Made by a program: the position numbers and the translations under genes
NCBI GenBank assembly: GCA_047495785.1
Contig: JBLDXI010000103.1
Coordinates: forward strand, 166,247 to 230,246
DNA length: 64,000 nt
Direction: 5' to 3'
From: Lepidodermella squamata
Lineage: Eukaryota > Gastrotricha
Notes under the pieces: model-generated
Database searches by the model: none
Told to the model about the DNA's origin: nothing
What the model saw: the letters and a program-made list of their open reading frames with translations, nothing else
In this document: piece by piece, positions 45,970 to 57,638 of the stretch
Layout of the letters: each line of letters starts with the position of its first letter
Position numbering within the stretch: the stretch's first letter is position 1

Positions 45970-47258
45970 ATGGACAAAATTGACTTGGAATACGATTGGA
46001 TGTTCGGATTTATTCCAGAGAAAGGCTTCAAGGGCGCGAGGCCTTACTTCCTTGGATGGTATCACGATGTCCATTCCAAGTCGATCGAAGACCGGCTTCC
46101 CTATGTGATTGTTCTCTGCATCCTGACTTTCGCCGTTCTAATTGCAACAATCGCAAATGCTATAGTTTTCTACAAATGGCGGGTTAGGTTGCATTTTCTG
46201 ACTTATTCGGCCACGCTTGGAGTCAGCAATTTTATATGCTGTCTAGCTATAACAGTACCTTACATTATAACCCTCAAAACCGGATTTTGGGAGTCAGATA
46301 ACGATGATTGCCGCAACCTTGCTTTGTTTTCATTCTTCTTTGGAACATTCAGCTTTTTCGTAATGTCGTTGATGAGTCACGATTGGAAGCATTTCATTGA
46401 ACTAGTCAGCCAAAGTCAACCGATAACCGCTACAAAAGTGAATTTTGCATTACTGTTCTTCAATCGTCTTCAAACATAAAGATTTTTATTTTTTAGCGTT
46501 CCGCTTTAGATCATGTTCTAATCTTCCATATGCTGGGGTTTATGGGCTGTTCTGCGGGAATTTCGACAATCATTCCTTTTACTGTTGGTGTTGGAAATTG
46601 GAACTCCTCAGGAGTAGCAAATGCTACTGAACAAGCTTACTTTGGAAATTTTGTCTACAAGCTAGGCGATACCGATACTTCAATTTTTCTATCGGTTTAC
46701 AGCTTTATTGTTCTTCTGATGATCGGCCCTGGACTTCTCGAATATAGGTCGATTTTCAGGATGCTTAAAAAGCTATTGAAAGACGCACCATCGCCATCGA
46801 GCTCACCAGCTCTCTCACACAAGGATGAGTTCGCAACGAATGAGTCGATCAATCCGAACGCGCAGCTCTTACCTAATGACTGCCAGGAGATTGACATATT
46901 TCTTGTGAAGCAATCGTTTGCGGTTTTCGTCATCTCTGTCATTTGCCGCATTCCTTTGCTTATTTCAGTGGGTTTGCTGCCGTTCTACGATTCAGTTGGG
47001 CCGTACGCGCTGCGAACTTGGACGCATCGGACAGCCGTGATAATAATGATGGTACAAATGGCTGTCACGCCGATTCTACAATGCTTGCAATCCGAATTCT
47101 TTCGTAATTTTACGGGGCGTGGCCGTGAATCTAATACCCAAAAGCAGTCATCGTTCGCTTCATTTTTAGAGACGTCACAGGGGTTGTGGGAGGTCAAGGA
47201 AGGCGAAACTGAAGAGCTAATATCACCCGACCCGCAGTTAGCAATTTCGCTACCATAA
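45970..47258 (+). CDS. Seven-helix receptor copy D, the only intact member
   Basis: Two exons (45970-46437, 46497-47258; donor gtgaat, acceptor tttttag, phase 0) give 409 residues. TM1 is VIVLCILTFAVLIATIANAI. TM3 ends SHDW instead of DRY. TM5 is followed by IGPGLLEYRSIFRML. TM6 is FVISVICRIPLLISV. TM7 ends VTPILQCLQSEFF with no NPxxY. It looks like a lineage-specific rhodopsin-like chemoreceptor; ligand unknown. The EL2 Cys that pairs with the TM3 Cys is Phe here (AYFGNF), whereas copies B and C have AYCGNF. The full C-tail (SSFASFLETSQGL...) is kept. Its promoter has lost the TATA box, and a transposon lies in the leader position. Confidence 0.8.
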
Positions 47259-47586
47259 TCATGACATTCATATTTTTCTGGTTCCAAACCAGTCTTTAGC
47301 TATTCATCTTTCTTTTGCTAATTCTGTGGCGTGCTATTCTTTCATTTCTTCTGTCATTTCAGTCGAGTTTGACCCGTCTTTTTGGCAGTCCTCGAGAGTC
47401 AGTCTAATAGATATTTTTGTTGTCGGGCCTATACTTGAATCTGGTCTCAATCTGCAAATGTTAACCTATATAATTAGGGTCCTCCTAATCGAGCTTGGAC
47501 GAATATTTGCCCGCATTTTGAGAATTCTGATGTTCAAATTTGTATGCGAAACATGTTTATTATATAAACCTGTAACGTTTGTAAAC

Positions 47587-47974
47587 CGTGAGACGGTACT
47601 ATAGGACGCCGCGGCTTGCTGAGAATCTGAAAAAGTGTGATATTTTTAATGAGGTCCAAAGTCCAACTCGACCAATGAATCATCTCATTACACTTTTTGA
47701 AATCATCTCAAGCCTCTTTTTTGCTTAAGATCAACGAGATCAACACATCTTTACACAGCGTCAAGCCGATCTTTTGCTGTAAAAGAATTCTCATCAGTTT
47801 TTAATTATTGACATTTAAAAAATTAAAATCTTATAAATTAAAATTTATTTAATTTCGAAATTACTGGACTAAAATTGAATTCGTATGCACATTCCGATAT
47901 GCACAGTCCGCGGCCTTCAAGAGGCCCATGTATCGGGAGCTTCGAAGCCGCGGCGTCCTATAGTACGTCTCATG
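47587..47974. mobile_element. MITE downstream of receptor D (388 bp)
   Basis: About 30-bp inverted termini (left gagacggtactataggacg, right inverted cgtcctatagtacgtctc) are flanked by ttgtaaac at 47579-47586 and 47975-47982. Same terminal family as the element in receptor C. No coding capacity. Confidence 0.75.
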
Positions 47975-48239
47975 TTGTAAACTTCATGTTCAAATGTTCA
48001 AAGTTCAGATATTCAATTTTAAACCACGGGTTTCGCCTCTGGCAGAATCGATTCGGCATCAAATTCCGCGTTATTTTCTGAAGAGTGTTGATGTAGTTGT
48101 TGTTTCCGTCCAGGCCCCAGCCAGCCATCACATCTTGTTCATGGTTCTAATAGTACGTTGTCACGTTTGTCGTTATGCAGATAGGGCTAATCAGTCTGTT
48201 GTAGGAAGACAGCGGAGCTAAATATCGGACAAATTCAAT

Positions 48240-48840
48240 TAGAAAAATTCGATTAATTAAAAAAATTAGAGAGAATTTCCGTAATGAATTTGAGACCAGT
48301 GCCATCCGTATCCCTGAAATTCTGAAAATGTCTGAAAAGTTGCTGAAAACCTCTATCGGGGATAAAAATCGGAAAAAATTCAAATAGGAAATATTCGATC
48401 GTTAAAGTCAATTGGAGAAAATCACCGAATTCCCATCGATTCCAAAAATCTTAAACAATTCCATAAAATTACTGAAAATTTAGGAGAATCACCGAATTTC
48501 CGTTTTCCGAACAAAATCTCGAAATATTCAGATAAATTGCTAAAAACCTTTTTTGAGGCTAATAACCGGAAAATTTCAAATTTCAAAATTCTGGAAAATT
48601 CCTGAAAATCAAAGAAAATGGCCGAATTTCCTTATTTCGTAAATCCCTAAAAATTCTGAAAAATTCGGTGCTAAATTTCGGAAAAATTTAAATAGGAAAT
48701 TCCGAGAAAATCCAAGAAATTGCTGAAAATTTTAAAGAATCGCTGAATTTCCGTATCCCGAAAATTATTGAAAATTACGAAAAATCGCTGAAATCATCAT
48801 TTGTTGCTGATATCGGAAAAAATCGAATCGAATCAGAGAG
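48240..48840. repeat. Degenerate tandem repeat, ~100-200 bp period
   Basis: Four or so diverged units, each with gaatttccgt-type sequence followed by a 'ctgaaaattc' stretch and a 'tcggaaaaatttaaatagg' stretch (best copies near 48355, 48555, 48670, 48800). Not coding. Confidence 0.5.
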
Positions 48841-49317
48841 AATCCCGAAAATTTCGAAAAAAGCTCTTTCGTTCAGCTCTGATGTTCCTTGTGTCTGTCA
48901 ATGAGGATTGAAGTTGCTTTCGACTAATTTTGACCAATGCCAAATCGTAGATAGGCCTAAGGTCTGAGAAGCAATGAGCAGCGGTTCGCACCCACTGCCG
49001 GTCTATCAACGCCGCTCCGCATCGCCTGCTAACTTCTTCGGCCTTCGAGTAGTGGAAGCCTTCCATGTACATGAAGACTTGAAATGGGAATTCGCCTGGA
49101 GCTGCGTCTCTGCCATTTATTATTCTCGAAGCTAGGCGCTTATTAGCCGGTTGCCGTAATAACCACGACCGCGTTTCAAGTTGATATTGAAAGCTCCAGG
49201 AAACTGATAACTTTGTTCAAAGTTAAACCGAAGCTGCACTCGTTGGGATTGAAAGCATCCAGTAGAGCTTCTGCCTCTTTCGCCAAGATGAGCAGGATTG
49301 CAGCTTTTTGGAACATT
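48840..49317 (-). pseudogene. Serine protease pseudogene
   Basis: Minus-strand remains of a trypsin-like gene. A signal-like start (MFQKAAILLILAK) is followed by LLDAFNPNECSFG, which matches LDAFSPRYCGYG of the chymotrypsin-like gene at 19875-21310. Then come RIINGRDAAPGEFPFQV and CGAALIDRQWVRTAAHC. After AAHC the text jumps within ten residues to YDLALVKI, so roughly 35-40 residues between the His and Asp regions are deleted. No Ser region follows. A frame break separates the pro-region from the protease start. Confidence 0.72.
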
Positions 49318-51245
49318 GAAGCAACTTTTACATTATACAGACTTAAAGCTTAGTATTATGTATTATGTGGCATTGAATCGATAGTAACAGACGATAAATA
49401 ATTTTATTCACTGAGCATCGTTAGTAGTGATGGCGAGTTTGCCATAAATTAATCCGTATTTTTTACCCTTCAATTTCAAAGAAATTTTTTGGTTCCAAAA
49501 AAATCCGAGTACTTTTCCTGCAGAAGTTGATTTTTTTGTCATTTTTGCCAATCCGTGTGGTAAACAAATCCAATTATTCGGAGAAGGCAATGAACATTCT
49601 AGTTTCAGTCTGTGTTTCCTATTGAATATTGAAGCGATCCCCAAGTTAACTGGCTTCAAATTGAAGCTTTCGTGTATTGGGACTGAGTTTCCGGAATGTC
49701 TGAGGTTCCCACGCTGCGAAGCCTTTGAGACTCATCTTTGCTAAGCCCTCTGGTTCCACCAGCTTTATAGACACGGATAGCTTCGGATTCTAGGTTCCTA
49801 GACTTCGGAAAAATCACTGATATTTGCAAAATCGATACTTGGAATCGATATCGGTTCTGTATGTTGAAGCAAAATACTCTCGTAATAGTGAGATTTATCG
49901 CTTGGTCTTGATCATAAGAAGCATTAGATCTAGAGAAGACGTGGAATCGAAAAACCAAATTTCAGACACATTTAGCGCTAGAAACCTATAATATTTAGGG
50001 TGCCCAGCACCAAGCAATTGCCACACTCATATCGTAAAACTTCGCGAAGGTTCGATGCTGTATATAGATATCACCATTCTAAGATCTTATTCTTTAGTAA
50101 ATTTCTAGGAAATTCCTGAGTATTCGCTTACCTGTTACGCAAGCTTTCAAGGAATTTCAGGGAATTTAAATAAAATTTAGCATGCTAAAATTATTTTCTT
50201 AATTATCACCGCAGAAATTTTATTCTCGTCTTTCATTTTTTTATTATTTATTGATAATTTGCGAAAAATACTCGGAAAATCGGGAATTCCGAAATTTCCC
50301 GCATTTTAAAAAGCTGTTTTCTGCTTTTTCCGAATTTCCATTGCCGAGCCTCTAAACGCGTGATGATAATCGGAAAAATACACGTGAATTACCTTGAATA
50401 TTTACGCTTGAATTCAACATTTTTCAAATTTCACGTCTATTTATTCAGTCTCTCGTGCTGGGTATAATTAAACCAAATATCATTCTTGTTAATCTGTCGT
50501 TAAATTTCTACCTCATCATTAAGTTCAGAAATTTTCCTAATACTTTGATATTTGATAAGCATGAGCAACCAAGCTTGAAATTCCAAGAGAAATGCATAAA
50601 AACTCCAGCACGCGTTGATGCCGAGCTCATAATCTTAAAAATTATGAATGAAATCTCCAAACCCTTGATTGTAATCTCGAGAGCACACGCCGCCCATTAC
50701 TGACGACATAACACATAAGATAATGACATTGAAGAAAAATTAGAGATGCAAAAGATGATGATGGGCACGGTGCGCACAAATTGACCGGTGCGCGCAACAA
50801 AGCGGGCTATTAAACAACCAGAGTAATAATAATAATGCGCCAGGTAATAATAATAATATTGCCATGAACCCGCGCACGTTTTTTTTATTTACGCGCGCGC
50901 ACATATAGCCACACGTATATAAAAAAATCTGACAAGAGATGATGATGAAGAGATGGCGAACTGTGTTGCCGGCTGTTCGCGGTGTAACAAGCCGCTCGAG
51001 GAGACTTGTTTTCAGCCACTCATTACCTATTACTACTAGTGTTTTTGTCACTGTAACTCGAATGTGTTGATTATCTTTTGCTCCGGCTTTGCAGGCGCCG
51101 GAAATCTCAATTAGGTCCCTAAGTGCCTGATAATATTTTTCACAGCTTGCTGAATTACACTCAGTGCGGAGTAATTTTCCGGCTGTTTTTCCACCGCGGG
51201 CAAATAAATTCAAAATTACATGTTTTTAAGGCACATTAAATCACC
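49318..51245. other. Intergenic, no gene seen
   Basis: Nearly 2 kb with an interspersed repeat (49803-49860) and purine/CA-rich stretches near 50740-50950. The long minus-strand frame at 50740-51213 has no recognisable domain; its hydrophobic end comes from simple sequence. Confidence 0.45.
49803..49860 (-). repeat. Dispersed repeat, copy 2
   Basis: Inverse copy of the sequence at 30068-30123 (gatatcgattccaagtatcg on the minus strand) with few differences. Confidence 0.55.
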
Positions 51246-53739
51246 ATGTATTCTCTTGCAAAAATATTCCCGGTGATTTTTGCGATTTTACACGTTGTTT
51301 ACGGCCAAGGTGAGTCAGTTGTAATTTTTTTTTAATTTAAATTTAAATTTTGAATTTTTTTATAGGAGAATATGACCAATGCGGAATGTCCTCACCTTAC
51401 ACAGGTAATCCTTTGGCCGTACCTGGGGAGCTGCCTTGGATGGTTAGAAAATTGACTGAATTTTCAATGAAAAATTCAATTTTTATGTTTAAGGTTCGAT
51501 TGGTCATTGCGTTGAGAAATCGGCCGACTTTTGTTCGATGTGCAGGCACCCTGATTTCGAAACAATGGGTGCTCACAGCCGCTAGCTGCCTAGTAGGCCA
51601 AAATACAACTATTGACACGTAATTTCAATTTTAGTCAACTCAGGTTTTAAAGGAATTTAAAAAATTTTAATTTCGATTTTTTATCGATTTTTTATATATT
51701 TTTCTGAATTAAATTTTACCTTTTCAAATTTTAATTTTTCAATTTTTTCTAAATTAATGTTTATTTTTTTTTTAATTTTTAGAATTTATGCCTATGTTGG
51801 AAGGACGAATTTTACTTCGGCCGAAGCTAGTGAGCAGTTGCGGGTAACAAAGGACTACTACATTCATCCCAACTTCACGGCCACATTCGCGGACCGAACC
51901 AAAGATTTCGCCTTAATTAGGCTCAACCCAGCCGTTCAATTGTCGCGAACTGCGCGACCCATTTGCCTGCCCACAACTGGGTCATTCGATGACCCAGATT
52001 CTGTTCAGTGCGATGACGAGAAGATGGATATGAATAACGCGAATTCGCAGGCTATTGACACCTGTACTGATGTCACAACTGCTGCTTGGGGTGAAACAGA
52101 GGGTAAATTCTTAATTCAGAAAAAAATTCGATTTTTTGAAATTTTTAAAAATTTTTAAAATCTCAATTACCCTGAAGTTTTTGAAATTTTTCATTGATTG
52201 AATTCGAATGCATTTTTTCGCTCTTTAAATTAATTTTAGATAAAATTATTGAAATTAAAATTTTAAAAATTTAAATATTAATAATTTTTTGAATTTTTTG
52301 AATTTTTTAGAGCAATACGAAGTTTTTAAATCGCTTCGAAAGGTCGACTTTAACATTATTTCTCGATCAAGCTGTCAGAGGAGCTTAGGCCGAACCCTGT
52401 TATCGAGCCTTGTCTGCGCCGTTCGCCGCAACCGTGACCAAATCACGTGCTCAGGCGACCGTGGCGGTCCGTTGGTTTGCCAGGGCTTCGATGGCAAATC
52501 GTACATGATCGGCGTTTCGACTACAACGAGTGAAGAATGTGGCCAGGATAACGTCGATAAGCCTTTTGTTTATACTCGGGTCTGCCGGGTGCTGCCCTGG
52601 ATCGGCCAAGTCATGCTTTCGAGCTCTAATCAAACAAGATCAATAGCATCCTCCGAACAGGTAAATTTATGAAATATTAAAAATTAAAATTAAAATTTTA
52701 AATTAAATTTTGAATTTTTTTTTATTGATTTTACGATTTTTCAGCAATGCACGATTCCTGCCTTGAACAATGGTGTTGTGACGCTTTTCACGACTTCGAC
52801 TTTAACAGTTGGCCGGGTTCTTGATGCTGATACCCAAATCGATATAAACCAAAATATCTCAGTTCAGTGTAAAATTGGATATCGACTGCCGTACAGCAAG
52901 GCTAACGCTGGAACCTATGCTGTGTCACAATGCGTCCTTAACAACGGAACTATGATATTCAGGCCCGCAGTTCAGGACTGCATTTCAGCGAGTGAGTTAT
53001 TTTTCAAAAATTCCAGAAATTTTAATTAAAGCTAAATAAGATTTTAGAATTGAGTTTTTATTCACCCTATAATTTTGATTTTTTTTTAAATATTTTTAAA
53101 GGCTGTCAAAGGCCGCCGGAAATACCGAATGGTTACTACAACCGGATTCCTAGTGGGTCCTTATCACCTGGTACCAGTTTGGATTTTACATGCAATTACG
53201 GGTACCGGTCTACGCTCGGTTCAAGGATAAACTGTTACAGCGACGGATCGTGGCCTGATGTATCAGGTGCCTGCCAAGCTATTCCAAAGCGGCTAAAAAT
53301 CAAAGGTAATAAAAGCGAAATCGCAGTTGCAGAATTTGAAAAAAATGAAAAAAATTGAAAAATTAAAGTTGAAATTTAAAATTTCAAAATTTGAAGCTGT
53401 TGATAAATATTTTGAAATTATTTTATACTGAGTTTTAATTTTGTTTTTCAAAATTTGGTCATATCTAATGGACTTTGATCAAGGCTAATTTCACTGTAAT
53501 ATATTATTTGCCTTTTAGAGAACAATAGCAGCGATAGTACGATAGTGTCCCAAGACGGAAAAACCTACCGATGCGGCAAAATCAACTCTGAGAAGGACAT
53601 AAGCGACGCGGATGTACCCACGCTATGCATCATCAGCTCAGCAACAACGGTCACGCACGACTGGCTATTATCACAAAAAGTGACCCTACTCCTCACTGCT
53701 GCCTGTGCAATTGTTATTGTCAAAACCACAATTTTCTAA
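51246..53739 (+). CDS. Inactive serine-protease homologue with two Sushi domains
   Basis: Eight exons: 51246-51309, 51366-51442, 51494-51618, 51783-52102, 52311-52660, 52745-52991, 53102-53305, 53519-53739. They total 536 codons with consistent phases. Signal peptide MYSLAKIFPVIFAILHVVYG. The protease domain retains Asp (KDFALIRL), but the His motif is TAASC (His to Ser) and the Ser motif is GDRGGPL (Ser to Arg), so two of three triad residues are lost. Sushi 1 is CTIPALNNG...C and Sushi 2 is CQRPPEIPNG...GACQ. The tail has a Ser-rich segment and a hydrophobic end (VTLLLTAACAIVIVKTTIF) suited to a GPI anchor. The 51-bp intron at 51443-51493 is in frame and could be retained. The Ser-to-Arg change is shared with the homologue at 16239-18140. 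Confidence 0.82.
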
Positions 53740-54253
53740 CAATAATTATATTCATTCGAAAAATGGCAAATAATTTATTATTATGTGTAAATTAACTTTT
53801 TATAGATTGATGGCGATGAATTATGGTGGAAAAAGTAAAAACTACATGTGATTGAGTTAATGCACCTATAATTAATAGGTGTTTATTATTGTCTTATTTC
53901 TTAGCGAGCGCCTTAAAATAACAAAAATAAATTTTTCACACGAAAAAACCGAGCGCGGCCTGGCAATATAGCATTTGTTAGTATTATATTAAGGTGGAAT
54001 TGCATAATACAACTGTTAAATACTCGAGCAGCAGACTTCATTAGGCGCGGCTGTCGAGTAACGCTGAGCAGAGGGCGGGCTTTTAACGCGGCGTGAAAGC
54101 GCAACACTAATTACGCGCACTCCAACCAAGCCTCGCGCAATATTATTCGCGCGCATAATATACCTATATAACATTTTTATTAACTGCGCACGCATATAAC
54201 ACACACACGCAGTCTTCGCTCACTCTGTAATATTATCGCATATATGAGGAAAA
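53740..54253. other. Intergenic; probable promoter of the ENPP gene
   Basis: AT-rich; a TATA-like tatataac lies at ~54165-54172, about 80 bp before the ENPP start. Nothing else supported. Confidence 0.35.
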
Positions 54254-57200
54254 ATGAACAGATTGTTCATAATTTGCTTAACCGCGACGTTTAGCTCAGC
54301 TGCGTTAGAAAACGCTACTCAAGGTGACCACAAAATTAAAACCCTTATCGTGTCCTTCGATGGGTTCGCCTCGGTCTACCTAGCTAAACGGTCGTTCTAC
54401 CTGCCGTGGTTCGATCACTTCCGCCAGACTGGCGTTTATTCCGATACGATTCGATCGATTTTCCCGAGCGAAACTTTCCCGAATCATTACTCAATTGTAA
54501 CCGGGCTATACGCGGAATCGCACGGATTGGTCGGCAATCAAATCTATGACCCTAATAAATCGGAAGAGCCGCACTTTTTTATGAACTCGACCTCGTTAAG
54601 CTGGTGGGGCGATAATGGCAATCGGGTTAAGGTCGAACCGATTTGGGTGACTGCGAAACGGAAGTTAGGACTAAGGACGGCGATTTCCGCATGGCCAGGC
54701 GGGACTGTTCCGTATTCCGAGGATTTTAAGGTGGATTTCACCCGACCTTGGGACACTTCAATCCCGTTTCGAAGCCGGGTCGATGACATGGTTCAGCTGA
54801 TGACGAGTCAAAACGTCGACCTAGGATTCCTATACCATTTCAACCCGGATCAAACAGGCCATGCCAAGGGCGTTTCTGGGCCTAGTATGGCGAGCGAACT
54901 CATGCGTGTCGATTGGCTGTTGAGCTATTTAGTCCTCGCGACAGAACGAGCCGGGCTAACTAAGGATCGGCTGAATTTGATAATTTGTTCCGATCACGGC
55001 ATGGTCAATGTTGAGCGGCACGTTTTCCTCGAGGATTACATCAATGTTGGCACGAAAATTCACAGCTTTTCACGGTCGGGTGGTTACGCGTCGATTTGGC
55101 CGAAGTTCGGCCAGACTGATAATGTTTACCTAACGCTGAAACGAGTCGCGGATCGCAGTGGCGGCATGTGGAGTGTCTATAGGAAAAGCCGCATTCCTGA
55201 GCGGTTTCATTACCGGTACAATGATAGGATAGCGCCCATTTTGGCCTTAGGATCGCCTGGAACCTTCATTGCGCTGGTAAGCTGTTATTTATGATAATTA
55301 GGAATTATCCTAGAAATTAGGAATTAGTAGGAATATTAAGAATTATTATAGGAATTAGGAATATGAATCAAAGTGTCAATAATATTAGGAATGTTAGGAA
55401 TTATTAGGAATTAGGTTTATTATGAGTAATTAGGAATTTTGATAATTGTTTAATAATTATTAAACTCGTAATTTTTTATTTTTTCTGAAAATTTTTTAAG
55501 CCGCGAAATGCCATTTTTTAAATAATCAATAAATTCGTTGCCAGGTTTTCCGATAGTTAAATGCGAATATTTGGGAATTTATTGCAACAAATGCGGACTG
55601 TCTTTTCTTTTCATCCAACCAAAGTTTTTCATGAAAATTCCCAAATTCCTATCAAGTTTTAACCTTAGTTTTGCAGCTTTTAATAGCCTGTCAAAGGTTT
55701 TTTGATGACAAAAGCGCTTCAGAAAAAATCCCGGCGTGCGTGATGCGTACATAGGCCTAAGCTGGGATATATCGTTAGCGTCGTTGAATAACTCGAATTT
55801 AGGCCTATATTAGGTCGCTTTCAAAGTGACGGGTTTCAAGTACAAAGCGGCGTTTTACGTGACTGAAGGGGCAAAGATAAATGACATTTTATTTGTCACC
55901 CGTCACTTCAAAATTGAGGTATTCAAGGTAAATAACAAGCCTAAATTGGAGTTCAACGACGCTAAAGATATGTAGGCGAAAATGGGTTCAGCATTGACCA
56001 TGATAGAAAAATGTGAAAAATTATAATTCTCATAAACATCGGATGAAAAAAGTTTATCTCAGATGTTTTTCAAATTGAAAATAGAATAATAATCTCGATA
56101 TATTTCGAAAAATTAATAATCCAAAAAATGAAATTATCAATACGATTTATTTATATTCTATTTTTGCGTAGGCTGAGGTGCCTTGAACCTGGATTTGAAA
56201 ATGTTATGTTCGCCAATGAACAATGGTATCTCTGGGAACTTCTTGAAAATCAGAGTAGAGTTTAAAACCAACTCTTGCTCGAATTCAATCAAAATGGAGC
56301 TTCGAAAAATTTAGATAATCCTCAAATAAATAAAAAATTAGGATTTATTGCTAAATATTTCCGATTTGTTTTATTACCAAGATATTATCATATAATATTC
56401 AAATATTCACATGAAAACCAGTCACGTGACCTTGGCGATCTCATGCCCGAGAAAGCATGAAGCCACTCCAGGCTATAAATTCACAAAATAACGTTATCCG
56501 CCTAATTTTACGACCAAATTGCTATCGCCAATACCCGAATTTCGATCGGAATCCGATGCATTTTGAATGTTGCCACCTTAAAGTAGGCTGAAAGCTTCAA
56601 AGGTTCTAGGTCATCGCGAAACGAATGGGGCCCTGATTTTCACATATTTTTATCATTTTTTTTCACAAAGAGTGTGGCGATATTATTTTTAGACACCCTT
56701 AGATTGAGGTACCTTAATTAGCTTTTTTAGTACTAAATTTCCAAAATAGGTTGGGCCAAATTTTTTCCTTCAAAAATTGAAGAAATTGTACATTTTTGTG
56801 TTTTGGTTGTTTTCAGACACGAGAGCAACGAGCCGAGAAAGTAGGCTACGTCGGCGTTCACGGCTACGACCCAGACTGGCCTGAAATGCGGCCGATTTTC
56901 ATGGCACGAGGCCCGGCTTTCCGCGAAAATACCTACGAAGACCGCGCCGAAAAGGCCTCAACGTGGTACTCAGTCCACGTCAACAGCTACGACGCCGCAA
57001 TTCGCGCAACTGTGGCGACGTATTTCAACGACTCGCAGTTTAACCTAGAAAACGAGACAACCACGCAATCGAAACCGGTAACGACAACGCTGAGCACTAC
57101 AACGCGACGTGGCGATGAAGTTGTGCTGGAAACTAAGGATTTATACGCCCTAATAGCGCATTGTATAGGCCTGAGTTCGGAAATGCTGCCGCCTAATAAT

Positions 57201-57368
57201 GCTTCTCTGAGCCATTTCACCGAAATGCTGCGGCCGGTTGACGAGCAGCCGTCGGATTACGATACTTTAACAACGACTGAACTAACTTCGAGCGCATTAA
57301 GGATTGGATTAGGGTCTTTAGTTCATCTGTATCAAATTGTTTATTCTTTGTTGATATTATTGTGGTAG
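54254..57368 (+). CDS. ENPP-family ectonucleotide phosphodiesterase
   Basis: Two exons (54254-55276 and 56817-57368) give 524 residues. Signal peptide MNRLFIICLTATFSSA. All metal and catalytic motifs of the family are present: VSFDGF (first Asp), SETFPNHYSIVTGLY (Thr nucleophile), YHFNPDQTGHAKG (Asp and His; family usually has EPD, here NPD), CSDHGM, and GVHGYDP (last His). A Thr-rich linker precedes a hydrophobic C-terminus (LVHLYQIVYSLLILLW), which suggests a GPI or membrane anchor. It hydrolyses phosphodiester or pyrophosphate bonds outside the cell; whether nucleotides or phospholipid head groups are the substrate cannot be told. The 1540-bp intron is unusually long here and contains aggaatta simple repeats. 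Confidence 0.88.
55290..55450. repeat. aggaatta simple-sequence tract in the ENPP intron
   Basis: Irregular tandem repetition of 'ttaggaatta' units over about 160 bp, just after the exon 1 donor. Confidence 0.55.
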
Positions 57369-57521
57369 ACTATTTGTATGCCTTCGCTCGTTATGTTCGC
57401 CGCAACCCAGCGCTCAATTAGAGACTATGAGAAAAATCCTGTTTCGTTTCTATTTTTTTGTTCGTTTCCGTTCGGTAATTTGTGTTTCTTTCTCGCGTTT
57501 GATACTCATGTAAATTGAAGA

Positions 57522-57527
57522 AATAAA
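57522..57527 (+). promoter_or_regulatory. Poly(A) signal of the ENPP gene
   Basis: aataaa 154 bp after the stop codon, within the 270-bp gap to the convergent channel gene. Confidence 0.5.
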
Positions 57528-57638
57528 AGAGAATTATTTATTTCCGAAAATTCGCTAAATAAGATAGATGAAAGATGAAAACAGAATTTAAGAGAAAAAA
57601 TACAATTTTTAAGACGGATTTTTCTGAATTTTTTCTAT

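Noticed and set aside
50740-51213. Long minus-strand ORF of 157 codons
   Set aside because: Composition is driven by ata/tta and CA-rich simple sequence; no domain, no signal peptide and no splice support.
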